This document shows, one piece after another, positions 13,304 to 23,988 of a stretch of DNA of 64,000 bases. This stretch comes from Gyromitra esculenta. Its lineage: Eukaryota; Ascomycota; Pezizomycetes; Pezizales; Discinaceae. The position numbers and the translations under genes were made by a program. The number at the start of each line of letters is the position of its first letter. Positions within the stretch are counted from its first letter, which is position 1. The stretch covers positions 620,001-684,000 of the forward strand of contig JBCAML010000011.1 of the NCBI GenBank assembly GCA_038503075.1. Reading direction: 5' to 3'. Under the pieces are notes generated by a model. That model ran no database searches, was not told the origin of the DNA, and worked only from the letters and a program-made list of their open reading frames with translations.

Positions 13304-14523
13304 ATGTACGCATCTCGCACCTCGCCGCCGCCTTCGCGATCCTTCACCCCGCACATCTCGATGTCTCGAAATGGTGCACGGCCAGAATCCAGATCGACCG
13401 TGCGGCTACCACCCTTTTTTAGGCGGCTGTTTAAGTTTCCACAGATGGACTTTGAGGTTTGTTTCAACGAGACCACTAGCCGGAATTTCGACTGATTACT
13501 CGAGTAGATGGCAATATGGGAAATGACAAGCCTTATAATAGCACCCAAAAAGGTCTTCAGGTCGATATACTACCATGTATGTATATTCTTCGCCTTGCCT
13601 TAGATGTCTAGATACGTTAACTAATCACTGCTCTAGAAACGTACCTTCCACCAAAACAAGACCCCCCATAGCTAGTTGCCAAGGGCACATCTAACCACCT
13701 TATAGAAACCAAGAACTCTTGGTCACGCGATGATCCATCCTTCATAGTGCTCCTGACATTTTTCCTTACGCTCACATCGTTCGCCTGGGGTCTTGCCTAC
13801 ACACCAGCATTCGTGTCGATATTGCGACTAATGTTTTCATTGGTGATTGGGCATTTTCTTGTAACGAGCCTACTATTCGCTGCAGCAGGATACTTTCTAG
13901 CTGGAAAGTTCTTGAAAGTGCAGGGGACAGGCGGATTAGGGAGGGCAGGAATTGTCGGCGGAGAAGGCGAAATCGAGTTTATGTATTGCTTCGAGATCGG
14001 CGTGAGAGCGTTTTTCCCCGTTTGGGTGTTTCTGTGAGTGTGCCTCCATCGAGCTGAGAGAGGGGGGGTTGTTATTGAGGGCTGAAGTACTGATTTGGGT
14101 GGGGAATACAGATATGTTATACAGTTCTTGATGATGCCGATATTGACCAGGGAATACTGGTATGTTACACGGCTCCTTGGTCCCCGCTTATTCCCTCAAC
14201 AACACCCCTCTCGCTAACAAAGATGCTAATCGCCGTCGTCTTCTATAGGATTTCAACGTTCCTCGGAAACTCGCTATACTTAATAGCATTCTCATACTAT
14301 TGTGTTATAACCTTCATGGGCTACAACGGTATGTGATCCTCTCACCTCCTAGAAGAGTCTCAGCTCATGTTTCAACCTCTTAGCCCTTCCATTCTTGCAC
14401 CACACAGAAATTATGCTAGGTCCTATATTCATTCTCGTTGTTTTATGGGCCGTTAGTTTGTTTGGGTTCAATTTCACCAGACACATCATCCCAGTGCTTT
14501 TGGGGGTACAGGGAGCTCCTTAG
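13304..14523 (+). CDS. GMH1: UNC-50 / Gmh1 family Golgi membrane protein
   Basis: Multi-pass Golgi/ER membrane protein of the UNC-50 family; yeast Gmh1 was found through the ARF-GEF Gea1, and animal UNC-50 acts in membrane-protein trafficking. Seven exons: 13304-13456, 13508-13576, 13637-13640, 13706-14033, 14112-14159, 14249-14328, 14384-14523, giving 273 aa. Family signatures are FRRLFKFPQMDFE, APKKVFRSIYYHKQTKNSW then SRDDPSF, LTREYW, STFLGNSLYL, ALPFLHHTEIMLGP and a final GFNFTRHIIP. Five or six hydrophobic segments follow residue 90. Exon 3 is only 4 nt (AAAC). Without it, the strongly conserved KQTKNxWxRDDP block cannot be read. The start is the first in-frame ATG; a second Met 19 codons on is possible. 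Confidence 0.92.
13637..13640 (+). other. GMH1: 4-nt microexon of GMH1
   Basis: The sequence is CTCTAG|AAAC|GTACCT. The upstream intron (13577-13636) starts GTATGT and has the branch-like motif TTAACTAATC. The downstream intron (13641-13705) has CTAACC and ends TTATAG. Joining CAT + AAAC + AAACCAAG restores H-K-Q-T-K in frame; any splice that skips it loses frame or loses this conserved motif. Confidence 0.85.
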
Positions 14524-15359
14524 TTTGTTGGTTTTATAGGGGATTTGGGGGAGGGGATGGAGTTTTTATATTAAAAAGGCATTGATATTCTAAGGAGGAA
14601 GAGGATAAAAGTGGATGAATTCGTGCTGAGGTTAATGAGGCGTAATATTCATCGAGTTCCTTATCAGGGTTATGGGTTGTATATATTGAACTGGCTGATG
14701 TGTGTATGATAGGGCGTTGATGTAGTATTCAATGAATTTCCTATAGAGCAGATTGTCAGTTTGCGGTCTTGAGTTTTTTCTAGGGAAGGGGAAAGGGGGC
14801 TTTGAGAATATTTCTACAGTTGGTACTTAGTCTATAATTAACTATTATATTTCTACGGATCTAGAGGCGATGGTGGTCATGGCGTGATTTTGGGATGGGG
14901 GTCATCACTGTGGGGGAGGTTGCTGAAAGCGCCCCGAGGGCGCATTTAGTGTAGCGGCTAACTTTAGGATCTGTTGTAAGGACGTAAGATTTTTTGATAC
15001 ATACATGTAGTACATATACTTGTGATGGGGTTATCTTTTTCAAGCCTGCTATTGGAGGGATAAGCCAAATTAAATTATTCTCATGGAGTAAGCTAATTCC
15101 GTGACTCAACTATGTAATATCGTGTTTAGTATGTTTAATTTATGGCAGGAAACTTGGTTATAGGTGAGGCTGACAGTTGTAAAGTGATTCTACGGCCTTC
15201 AATTGCAGCCTAAGTACTCTAGAAGAGAGACAATACATATAGAGTATATACGCGTACGCTTAGTGTTGCATGTCTCCTTTTCCCCGTGTTACCAAAGTTG
15301 AACCACAACCTACGATACAAAATGATAGCAATTGGGATTTCCAAAGTGGTGCTTGTTAG
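14524..15359. other. Convergent intergenic region GMH1 / deaminase
   Basis: About 0.8 kb of AT-rich 3' flanking sequence. No gene, repeat or RNA is recognised. Confidence 0.6.
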
Positions 15360-17234
15360 TCATGTTTCACTAGGTACTTTGCTTTTTGCAGATGCATAAA
15401 GAGTAGCTCCCTCATTATTCAAGGGATACGTGTAAGTATTACTCTCAGTTAAGAGTGTCTCAGTCCCATCGGATAAGAGCTTCATCATACCCTTCTCTTT
15501 CTGGATCAAACAGTATTTCCTTGCTATATCATCTATCATACCCTCCCGTATATGCTTCATTTCCTGTTCGTCCTCAAGCTGTGGCATTCCCCAGCCGGAA
15601 CACCATCCCGAGTGCGTTCCTTTTGTGTAAAACGATTTCTGACCTAAGGTGTTATAGGCTTTCAGCCATGAGCTACATCCCTGACAGCTTGGCTTGGAGA
15701 CTCCGATGTAACTGAAAGGTGTAATATTGTCCCAAGAGGAAGGGTTGGGGTTGGGTCCACGGTCGAGGGTATGGAAGTACTTCACGAGCAAGCACTCGCA
15801 ATGGACCTTTAGAGCTGCTTCTGGTTTCTGGATACGGGCAAGCTTGGCAGAAATATATTTCGATATTTCATAGCCGTGCTGGCGTGCTAAAGAGAGGACA
15901 ATCTCTTCCCATGTCTCTGAGGTCTTTGGTAGAACACACTTGGTGTGTTCTGCAGCGATATGGTGGATTAGTGGTTCTTTGGCGAAATTGGGCCGGAGAC
16001 AATGAGACTGAGCTGAGTAGACTAATTTGCGGATGTGGCGGGGTAGCGATGTGAGTCTCTTTAGGTAGGCTTGGATAAGTGGTTTTAGAGAGGCTAAAAT
16101 AATAAGCTAGTAGATTAGATACTGATACGCACGAGTTCACAGTGCATGTACTTAGCGCTCAGCGACAAACTTACTTGTCTCCTCAATTTTATTGGCCATT
16201 TCCGCATACCTCCCGCAAAACCCCTTGTCGCCATCATCAAAGTATCTCTCATAATCACACAGGATCCCATCCATCATGACGCCTACTGTTTTCCATTCCG
16301 ATTCCTCCAGACAACTATTGGCTTTAAGTTTTCGAAAAAGAGGTTCTAGGGTGTATTCAATAACGTTGAGCATGCCGATTAGAGCTTTAGCCTTTTGGTG
16401 ATCTACCACACTATTGTCCACCTGATCAATTTTAGGTAAAATTTGCCTGAAAGCGGCGGCAAATTTCTGCAATTTGGACTGGCGATAATCAAAATCCAAC
16501 AGTAATCTCTGGAATGAGAATTGGTAGACGGCATGGTTTAATCCCCACAGCGATGTGGAGTCTTCAACCTTGGACTTTTTTTTCTGATTATCTCTTTTCT
16601 CCCGATTCTGAATGAGGCTTTCACTACCTACTAGACAACGCTCGGCGTGGCGATTTGAGATATCTCGCAAAAACTGCCAAACGACCGCCACGTGCTGCAC
16701 GACCTTTTTAGGGACGTTGTCATTACCGGCAATGGTTAATCGAATACGATTGCTGGTGTGGTCAATCTGTATCCCTATGGCAAAAACTTCCGTCCTCAAT
16801 TCAGGTACGCAAATAGTGGCTAGACCATCTAAAAGCGAGGCAGTGTGTCTTTCGTACGTGTTCTCTATATCGTTTCGTATCGAGTGGAAAGCACCAGGAG
16901 AAAAATCATCGTGGCTATTTCCAGAAATATCTGCAGTTGCGGCTGCCATAGCAACTAGAATTCGGGGCTCAGCGGTGGTCGGATAGGCTGTAGATGAGGG
17001 CTTTGATAATTTTGGGTTGGGGTTGACAAGGGGTTGGGTATTGGGTTCGGGACAAGGAATGGTATCGTGTTCATCCCCCAAATTGTTCTGAGAGATATAG
17101 GATATACGGGCCCTGAGTGTGCTTCTGACTGAAGGATGCAGTTGTGGATCTAGTTGATTTTTCTGATTTGGAGTAGCCCAGGGTATAGTAGTTGGAAGAT
17201 GACGGTATAGTCGGGAAACTGGATATCGAAGCAT
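15360..17234 (-). CDS. OTT_1508-like deaminase family protein
   Basis: A fungal member of the OTT_1508-like branch of the zinc-dependent deaminase superfamily, which includes nucleic-acid and nucleotide deaminases related to bacterial polymorphic-toxin domains. Its substrate is unknown. Two exons on the minus strand: 17234-16175 and 16093-15360, giving 597 aa. The C-terminal third carries the zinc site: His-Cys-Glu in KVHCECLLVKYFHTL (about 451-453), then Cys-x2-Cys in YIGVSKPSCQGC (about 490-493), followed by the family's F-x-T-x-GTHSGW segment. The middle region is a helical, fungus-specific domain. The first 57 residues from the ATG are rich in Arg/Ser and poor in acidic residues, so mitochondrial import is possible. 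A later Met (residue 96) is an alternative start. An upstream GTG-initiated extension is rejected because this is a eukaryotic gene. Confidence 0.88.
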
Positions 17235-19026
17235 AGCTTGGTTAAAGACGATGTGTTTGTTTGCTCGAGAAATCACGGATTAGACAACTAATTAGCTAGG
17301 TTTGGGCATAATATAGTCAGCACATATTATGGATGTGGAGGATTCGAGAATATTTACTGCAGAAATAGTTCCCTTATGCTGGAAAAATTAAGTTCTTCTC
17401 GAAGCTAGAATAAAGATACGGGTATCCAAGCTGGGATATAAGAATCGACGGATATATTAAATTAGATCTCTACGATTACTGAGTGCTTAAATAATACCGC
17501 TATACTGGAACGGGAGCTGGGGTTGAGAGAGCTATATAGCATGTAAGTTTGCGTGGAGTTTGTTCTAACCTCGAAAGCGAAACAGGGGTGTGAGGGTGGG
17601 AGAATTCATTGAAGTGGATTAAGCAAGTTATCGTGAAGTGTGCAAGTACGTGCGGAGTTTGTTCGTGTTGCACCCAAGGAGTGAGGCTTAGTTGTTATCA
17701 TATTGGTCACATATACAAACCGAGCCGCATATGTTTTGGCAATATATCTTCATGCAGCCTTACGATCTGAATTCCGGTATATCTGAAAATCTAGATTGTA
17801 ATATTGTTGTAGCTTGTATGATTAAATGCAATTACAGATCTAAGAAGATGAAGAGTATAATGTATGAACTGCAGTGAGTGCTAAGGTTAAGACAAGATCT
17901 TATTGTAGGGTTCTATGATTTGCATTGTTTGATTTTTTGATTTCTCATTTGATGTAGCGGCCTATGCTGATATAGCCTCTGGTAGAATTATTGTAGAAAG
18001 ATGAGGGTAAGCAAACGTCCCAAGAACTGTCAAACTCTTTGCGATGAGTCCGGGAGTTAGATCCTAAGCTACAGTAATTCTACCAGAGACTGTAGGGGAA
18101 GGCTGAGAACGGCATGCCTGCATGCACAGTGGTTAGTGGCCTCAGCTGATAATGCATGTAGTTGATATCCTGACTTGAGTACTCGGCGCCACACTAGGTG
18201 GTGGTGTTGGTAGATGAAAGCTTTAATCATGGCTTGACCCTATCGCTTGGAGGTAAAGGGGTACCATAAATATTCATTTCACGGCTATAGAAGAAGGTCT
18301 TTAATAAGCCACTGACCCTTGGAAATACAAGCTTTCAGCTTGGATGGTGACGTAGTGACTTAGATGTTGGCCTATTGGCCTGTTGGCCTCGGAACAAACC
18401 AACTACGCCAGTGAAGCGATGAAACGGCATCTGGCCAGAGATTGGCTTACGAACCGAGTCATTTCCTGTGACCTTCCGCGCAAATACCCCTGCAACCGTA
18501 ACTCCCCCACCTTTTGCACGAGATGCAGCACGAGATGGCGACGGTGGGGTCAGCAAAACCAGTCCCATGCTCAGCCCCAAATAATCCGATCCAGGTGTCT
18601 GCTTTCAGCTGCGATGATGTTCTCGAAATAAGGCGGAGAGATCGCACAAAGCTCGCTTCTGTTCGACGGCAGCACGGCGCGGTGTTGTGCATACATATAT
18701 CGCTGTCCCGTATGTAGGTACTTACTCGCTCTACCGTAGAGCACACAAGGTTTGGTGGCATGGAAAAGCAGCAGGAGGGGCTTTTCGTGCCAAGAAAAAT
18801 CAGGGATCCCTATCGAGGCGCTTGGGCCGTGGGACATGCAAACAGACCTGACCAGCCCTCGTAGTCGTCAACCCACTACCACCACCTCATCTCCTTCTTG
18901 CTGCTCTTGTTACTTTTCCTCCTTCTCTTATCCATCCTTCTATCCCTCTCTTCTTCTGTGCCGCTCCTCTCTTGCCTGACTCTATCTATTCCCCCTCCCC
19001 CACCGTTATTAGACCCTGCTTTCACC
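17235..19026. promoter_or_regulatory. Divergent intergenic region deaminase / CBS-PB1 gene
   Basis: About 1.8 kb without a supportable gene. The right end (18890-19020) is CT-rich and looks like a promoter and leader for the CBS-PB1 gene. A foldback element lies at 17973-18092. TTGGCCT-type short repeats occur near 18367-18390. Short frames are not conserved-looking. Confidence 0.5.
17973..18092. repeat. Foldback inverted repeat, possible MITE
   Basis: The arms CTCTGGTAGAATTATTGTAG (left, from 17977) and CTACAGTAATTCTACCAGAG (right, ending 18088) are inverted copies with one mismatch over 20 bp, separated by about 70 nt. TA dinucleotides can be placed at both outer edges (17971-17972, 18093-18094), but the outermost bases of the arms do not pair well. 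Insertion origin is therefore less certain than for the 5000-5105 element. Confidence 0.5.
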
Positions 19027-21342
19027 ATGTCACAAGTCGGAGGAGGCAACTTTAGAGGAAACCACAACTCCCAGCGGTCTGGTGGTCCAGGGCGTTCCGG
19101 AGCCCCTTCCAACCCCTCCAACCCCCCTGCACCTGTGAGCCCTGCTGCCCCTGGCCCCTCCCACTCCGAAATCAGCTCTGGGGTCAGCGATAGCAGAAAA
19201 AGACAGAGCAAAAGAGATGAGGTTTGTTCGAGTTTTTATTGTTCTCACTGTTACTCGATTTTTTTGGAACTGTGGGCACAGGAAAGAAGAAAAGCCTCCT
19301 CTTCTCCTGTTGTGCGAAATGTGCATGTATTGACCATATCGGTTTCTTATCCAACAGGCAATCCGTCGGAAGATCGAAAATGACCTCAACAAAAAGAAAC
19401 ACACAGTTTCTCGGGCTCGCCAAACCCGTAAAGTGGCCCCAGGGACTGTCATGGCCTTGCGCCCTTCCCAGGCACTGCAAATCAAACCAAACACGACCGT
19501 AGCGGAGGCTGCTCAGATCATGGCCGCAAAGCGTGAAGACTGTGTTCTTGTAACCGACGACGAGGATCGCATATCCGGTATTTTCACCGCGAAGGATCTC
19601 GCCTTTCGTGTAGTTGGCCAAGGTATCGACGCTAGGGATGTCACAATTGCCCAAATTATGACCAAGAATCCGCTTTGTGCACGTACCGACACGTCTGCAA
19701 CTGATGCTCTGGATCTTATGGTTCGGAAGGGTTTCCGCCATTTGCCTGTCATGGACGAGAATCAGGACATTTCTGGTATTCTGGATATCACAAAGTGTTT
19801 TTACGAGGCAATGGAAAAACTCGAGCGTGCTTACGCATCTTCGAGGAAGCTCTACGATGCTCTCGAGGGGGTTCAGTCGGAATTGGGGTCTTCTCAGCCA
19901 CAGCAAATTATTCACTACGTTGAGGCTCTGAGACAGAAGATGTCTGGCCCAAACTTGGAATCAGTATTGGATGGGAACCCGCCGACAGTGGTTAGCGTCA
20001 GGACAACCGTGAGGGAAGCTGCAGCCTTGATGAAGGAACACCATACGACCGCTGTGTTGGTACAGGACAATGGAAATATCACAGGTATCTTTACTAGCAA
20101 GGATGTAGTTTTAAGGGTTATTGCCGCGGGTTTGGATCCGAGCAACTGCAGTGTTGTGAGGGTTATGACACCGCACCCAGATTTTGCACCGCTGGATATG
20201 AGCATTCAAGCTGCCCTTAGAAAAATGCATGGTGAGTGAAGGGAATTTGGATCGCGTAGCAATTGAGGGCGTCGAACGCTGACGGGCTCTAACAGATGGA
20301 CATTATTTGAATCTCCCCGTTATGAATGATGGCGGTGAAATCGTGGGTATGGTTGATGTTCTGAAGTTGACTTACGCTACGCTTGAACAGGTAAGGTCGA
20401 TAACTGTAGATTACCAGGGGTTTGAGGCTAATGGGAGCTTGATAGATCAACTCCATGGGGACGGGTGATAGTGAAGGGCCTGCTTGGAATAAATTTTGGC
20501 TTTCTCTCGATAATGATACGGAATCAGTCGTCTCGGATAGTACTAAGCACACTGTAGGGAGTCGTGCCCTTGGGCCGCCCTCATCACCTGTTGCTAGACA
20601 TGCTTCTGCCATGTCTATGGAACGTGGTATGTCTATGGAGCGCGGCGATAGCAGTGTTCTTTTCCCTACCGACTCAGCATCCCACCACGGCGGAGACTCC
20701 CCATCTGGTTCTATTATGATGCCCCCGGGCTCAAACCCTCTTGACATCCCTTTCCCCTTCAAATTCAAAGCACCTAGCGGGCGTATTCACCGTGTCCAGG
20801 TTGCTCCTGGCGGTGGCCTTGGCGAGCTTCTTGGAGCGGTGGTGGAAAAACTTGGGCATGAAGTTACTCAGGTAGGCGGAGAACCTACATTTGGCCCTGA
20901 CGGAAAACTTGAGGAGCAAGGTTTCGCAATGAGCTATGTCGACAATGAGGGAGATGTTGTTTCTATCACGTCCGATCGGGATTTGGTAGATGCGGTGGAC
21001 ATGGCTAGACAGGGAGGTCGAGGCAAGGTTGATCTATATGTTCACGATCCTGAGAAGCCGGCAGTTTCCGCAACGGTTGATCCAAGATCTGCCCTGTCAG
21101 ATCCCGTAGTGCATGCCCCGTCTAGGGGTCGCAGGCGTAGATACCATGACAGCGAAGAATCGGAAGAATCGGAAGATAGTCCAGCGACAATTAAGAGGAA
21201 GTCCACCTTACCTTTGCAGCCGGTGGCGCCCGTTCCGCAACCAGAACTTATTCCTGGCATCCCAAATGACCTAATTTTACCAGGAGCTATTGTTACACTT
21301 GCTGTGGCAATAGTAGCTGTTTTCGCGATGTCGAGAAAATAG
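19027..21342 (+). CDS. CBS-domain and PB1-domain protein with C-terminal membrane anchor
   Basis: Fungal protein with four CBS motifs (two Bateman modules, which usually bind adenine nucleotides) and a PB1 interaction domain, related to S. pombe Mug70-type proteins; its biochemical role is unknown. Exons: 19027-19221, 19358-20231, 20296-20390, 20446-21342, giving 686 aa. The N-terminus is Ser/Pro/Gly-rich. The first CBS pair is at about 95-215 (ISGIFTAKDLAFRVV; GFRHLPVMDENQDISGILD). The second is at about 255-385 (ITGIFTSKDVVLRVI; HYLNLPVMNDGGEIVGMVD). PB1 is at about 490-580, from FPFKFKAPSGRIHRV to ITSDRDLVDAV. A hydrophobic helix fills the last 23 residues (ILPGAIVTLAVAIVAVFAM then SRK), so tail-anchoring in an organelle or ER membrane is inferred. 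The intron 1 donor is GTTTGT. Confidence 0.9.
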
Positions 21343-23988
21343 AAATATTGAAATATTGGTGGAAGGAGGGTTATGTGTACAGGGTGTACAGAAGGGAGAT
21401 CGAAAGTGCTTTGATAAGACCGTTTAAGGATTATGATCTGAAGCAGGAATATTAGCCCTGTTGAAGGGCTGTATAGGATATTTATACCCATAGCAGCGTG
21501 TAGAGTTTGTGTGTTTTTCTCTCTGGGCGTCGGAGCAATTCTGGGCTCGAGTCCGTTATATCAAGATAGCCATTCAAGAGATTTCTCCATCTGATTCTCG
21601 TTGTGTCTCATGGAGAATGCGATTTTCTGTAATTGGTTTTCTCTTACTTTCTTAGCAAGTCACTTCTACTAGTTTTATTATACGGATTTTCGCCACATAT
21701 ATCCTGCACATCTATTTCTTTTGTTTCCATGTTCTCGTCTTAGCCTTGTGATTTCATCTGTTGTTTTCCTCGGGAGTTTCTTTTTTTGTTCATTTATTTC
21801 AAAGCCAAAAACAAGTATCGTTGTTCGCCTGAGCTGTTTTACGAGACGACCTGAGGAACTGTTCAAGGATATATAGAAGGGGCAAATCGGTAGTGTGTAT
21901 GATATATCGATAGTAGGTTGTTTGTTAAGTCAATATTTAAATCACTAATAGCTTAGTAGATCTAAGTAGATCTAAGTAGTGCTTCAAAGTGTCTTGTTTT
22001 TGATATACATTTTGAGTAAGATATCAATGATCACTTCTTCTCAAAGAGTCTTCGCCCCCCAGGGTTTAGTGAGATTCCCAGCAGTGGAGCTTTATATTTC
22101 CGGCGCTTGTAGGATGCACGAGTGAATATCTGTCATGCAGTTACATTATTTAGAGCTCTTGCTCTATCCGTTTGAGTCTATTGTTTTTGATGGATTTAAG
22201 TTAAGTTTGAGAAATCTCTTGCCTTGATATACATATATGATTTACTATAAGTCGTGTCTTTTGTCTTAGCCTGGTAGTTGAGTTTTGGGATTACCATCTC
22301 TACCTTAGGGGTTTTGAGCGGTTGCGGGAGTGCAGATCTCTCTCGACTTAAGCTCATATGCGAGTATAAGATTCCATAATGTATCATCGACAGTTGTGGT
22401 GGTAGCTTAGAGAGTGTTTCTCACTGGGAATAATAATTCTTCCCCTCCCTCTGCGAAAGTAATGTAGCGATAAGGATTTGGTATCTGAGCATGATGCTTC
22501 TGGTAAATACCAGGACCCTGTCTTTATAGGTGGTGTATTGGGTATTGTTTCTTGTAGTACCTGTAATATCCATAAGAACATGGGGCAACGAATAAATCGA
22601 CGATGATGGTTAGTTTTTGGTGTCTGATTGCGCTCCTAGATCAATATATTGCCATCTACTTATGCCTCTGCCTCTCCATTAAAGTCAGTAAGGGTCGCGT
22701 AGCCGCCCAAGATAGGCAGGAAACATATCCCCAATACCTAACAGACATCATTTGTAGGGCCAAATAATACTTGGTGATATTATGTCTTTTTTTCTGACGT
22801 CTGTTTGGTCGGAAATAGAAGGTCTAGTCCCTGCTATATTTTCGGTTGCGGCGATGTTGTGAACCTTCATGGCCATCATGTTGACTTGATTAGATTTGGA
22901 GCATGTAGGCGACAAATTCGTATTGACGAACCAGGGGTGCTGGCAGGGATTACGTCCATATCAAATTAAACCTTCCTGGCGCTTTCCGTAGCCTTTATGG
23001 TTGATACCTTATCTTCCTCATGAAACCTTGGTTTTATGGCCAGAAAAGAGTTAATGCAGTTTATAGCGGATTTTTAGACGCTATGATAGATCTAGGTGTT
23101 CCGAGAGATTGTGCGAGGAAGCTGAATGTGAGGTGTTTTTCGAGCTGTTCTGTTCTATTCAGTTCTATTCGGGTATAGAGGGAACTCCGCTACCAAGAGA
23201 TTGTAGAGCGAGTCCGTGTGGGGGATAAAAGGGATTCTGGGCTCGGTGGGGCAATTCGTCCCTGTAAAGTAAGGTGTTGTTTGGTGGGGTTGCAGCTGAT
23301 ACAAGCAACGCCAAGACAAGCCAGACCAATCCGCGCGAGTTGACTGCAAGGTGGGAAAAAAAAAGTAGAAAGGAAACCCTCAAGGAACAGTCGAGTTTGA
23401 AAAGGAAATATCTAGGGCAGAGGACGGCCGTTGAAGCAGAGTGAAGGTATTTATTCCCCTTGGCCATCGGAATAACCAACGTTACTGGCCTTCCAGCGCC
23501 TCGTATTTATCCCTCTCTCGTATCCCCGGTCGCGCAGCAGCTGAGATTCCCCTCCCCTCCTCTCGCGTGTGTCTGTCTGTCTGCGGGTCTGCTCTCGAAC
23601 ACCAACGCAGTCTAAACGTACACTACACTACATATCACCGTACTGGGTGCCTCACTCACATACGCACGTCAGAAAACACTCTACAACACATACCACCACT
23701 CACTACATCCATCCCTCTCTTCCTCCTCAGACTTCATCCTTCTCTCACCACCACCCCATCTCTCACCCCGTCTTCCATCTCCATCTTCTCATCTTCCTCC
23801 CATACTCCTCGCTCATTCGTTCACTGTTAGTCTTACCAGGGTTTTACTAGCCTAACGAACGAGTGACGTTTGACGAAGGGCGTTCGTCCTTTCCTTTCTC
23901 GTAACTTTTTTTCTTCTTTCCCTTTCCTTTACCACCTGGATCCTCAGCCACCCACCAAACCCAAGTACACGAATATAGATAGCCGCAA
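21343..23988. other. Intergenic region CBS-PB1 / KAP121
   Basis: About 2.6 kb with no gene recognised. It is AT-rich to about 23350, with a short tandem AGTAGATCTA (about 21955-21980). From 23500 to 23985 it is strongly CT-rich, consistent with the KAP121 promoter and leader. Confidence 0.5.

Noticed and set aside
13577..13708. GMH1 splice skipping the microexon, using CCAAG at 13713
   Set aside because: It would keep frame but delete K-Q-T-K from a block conserved throughout the UNC-50 family and use a poor acceptor.
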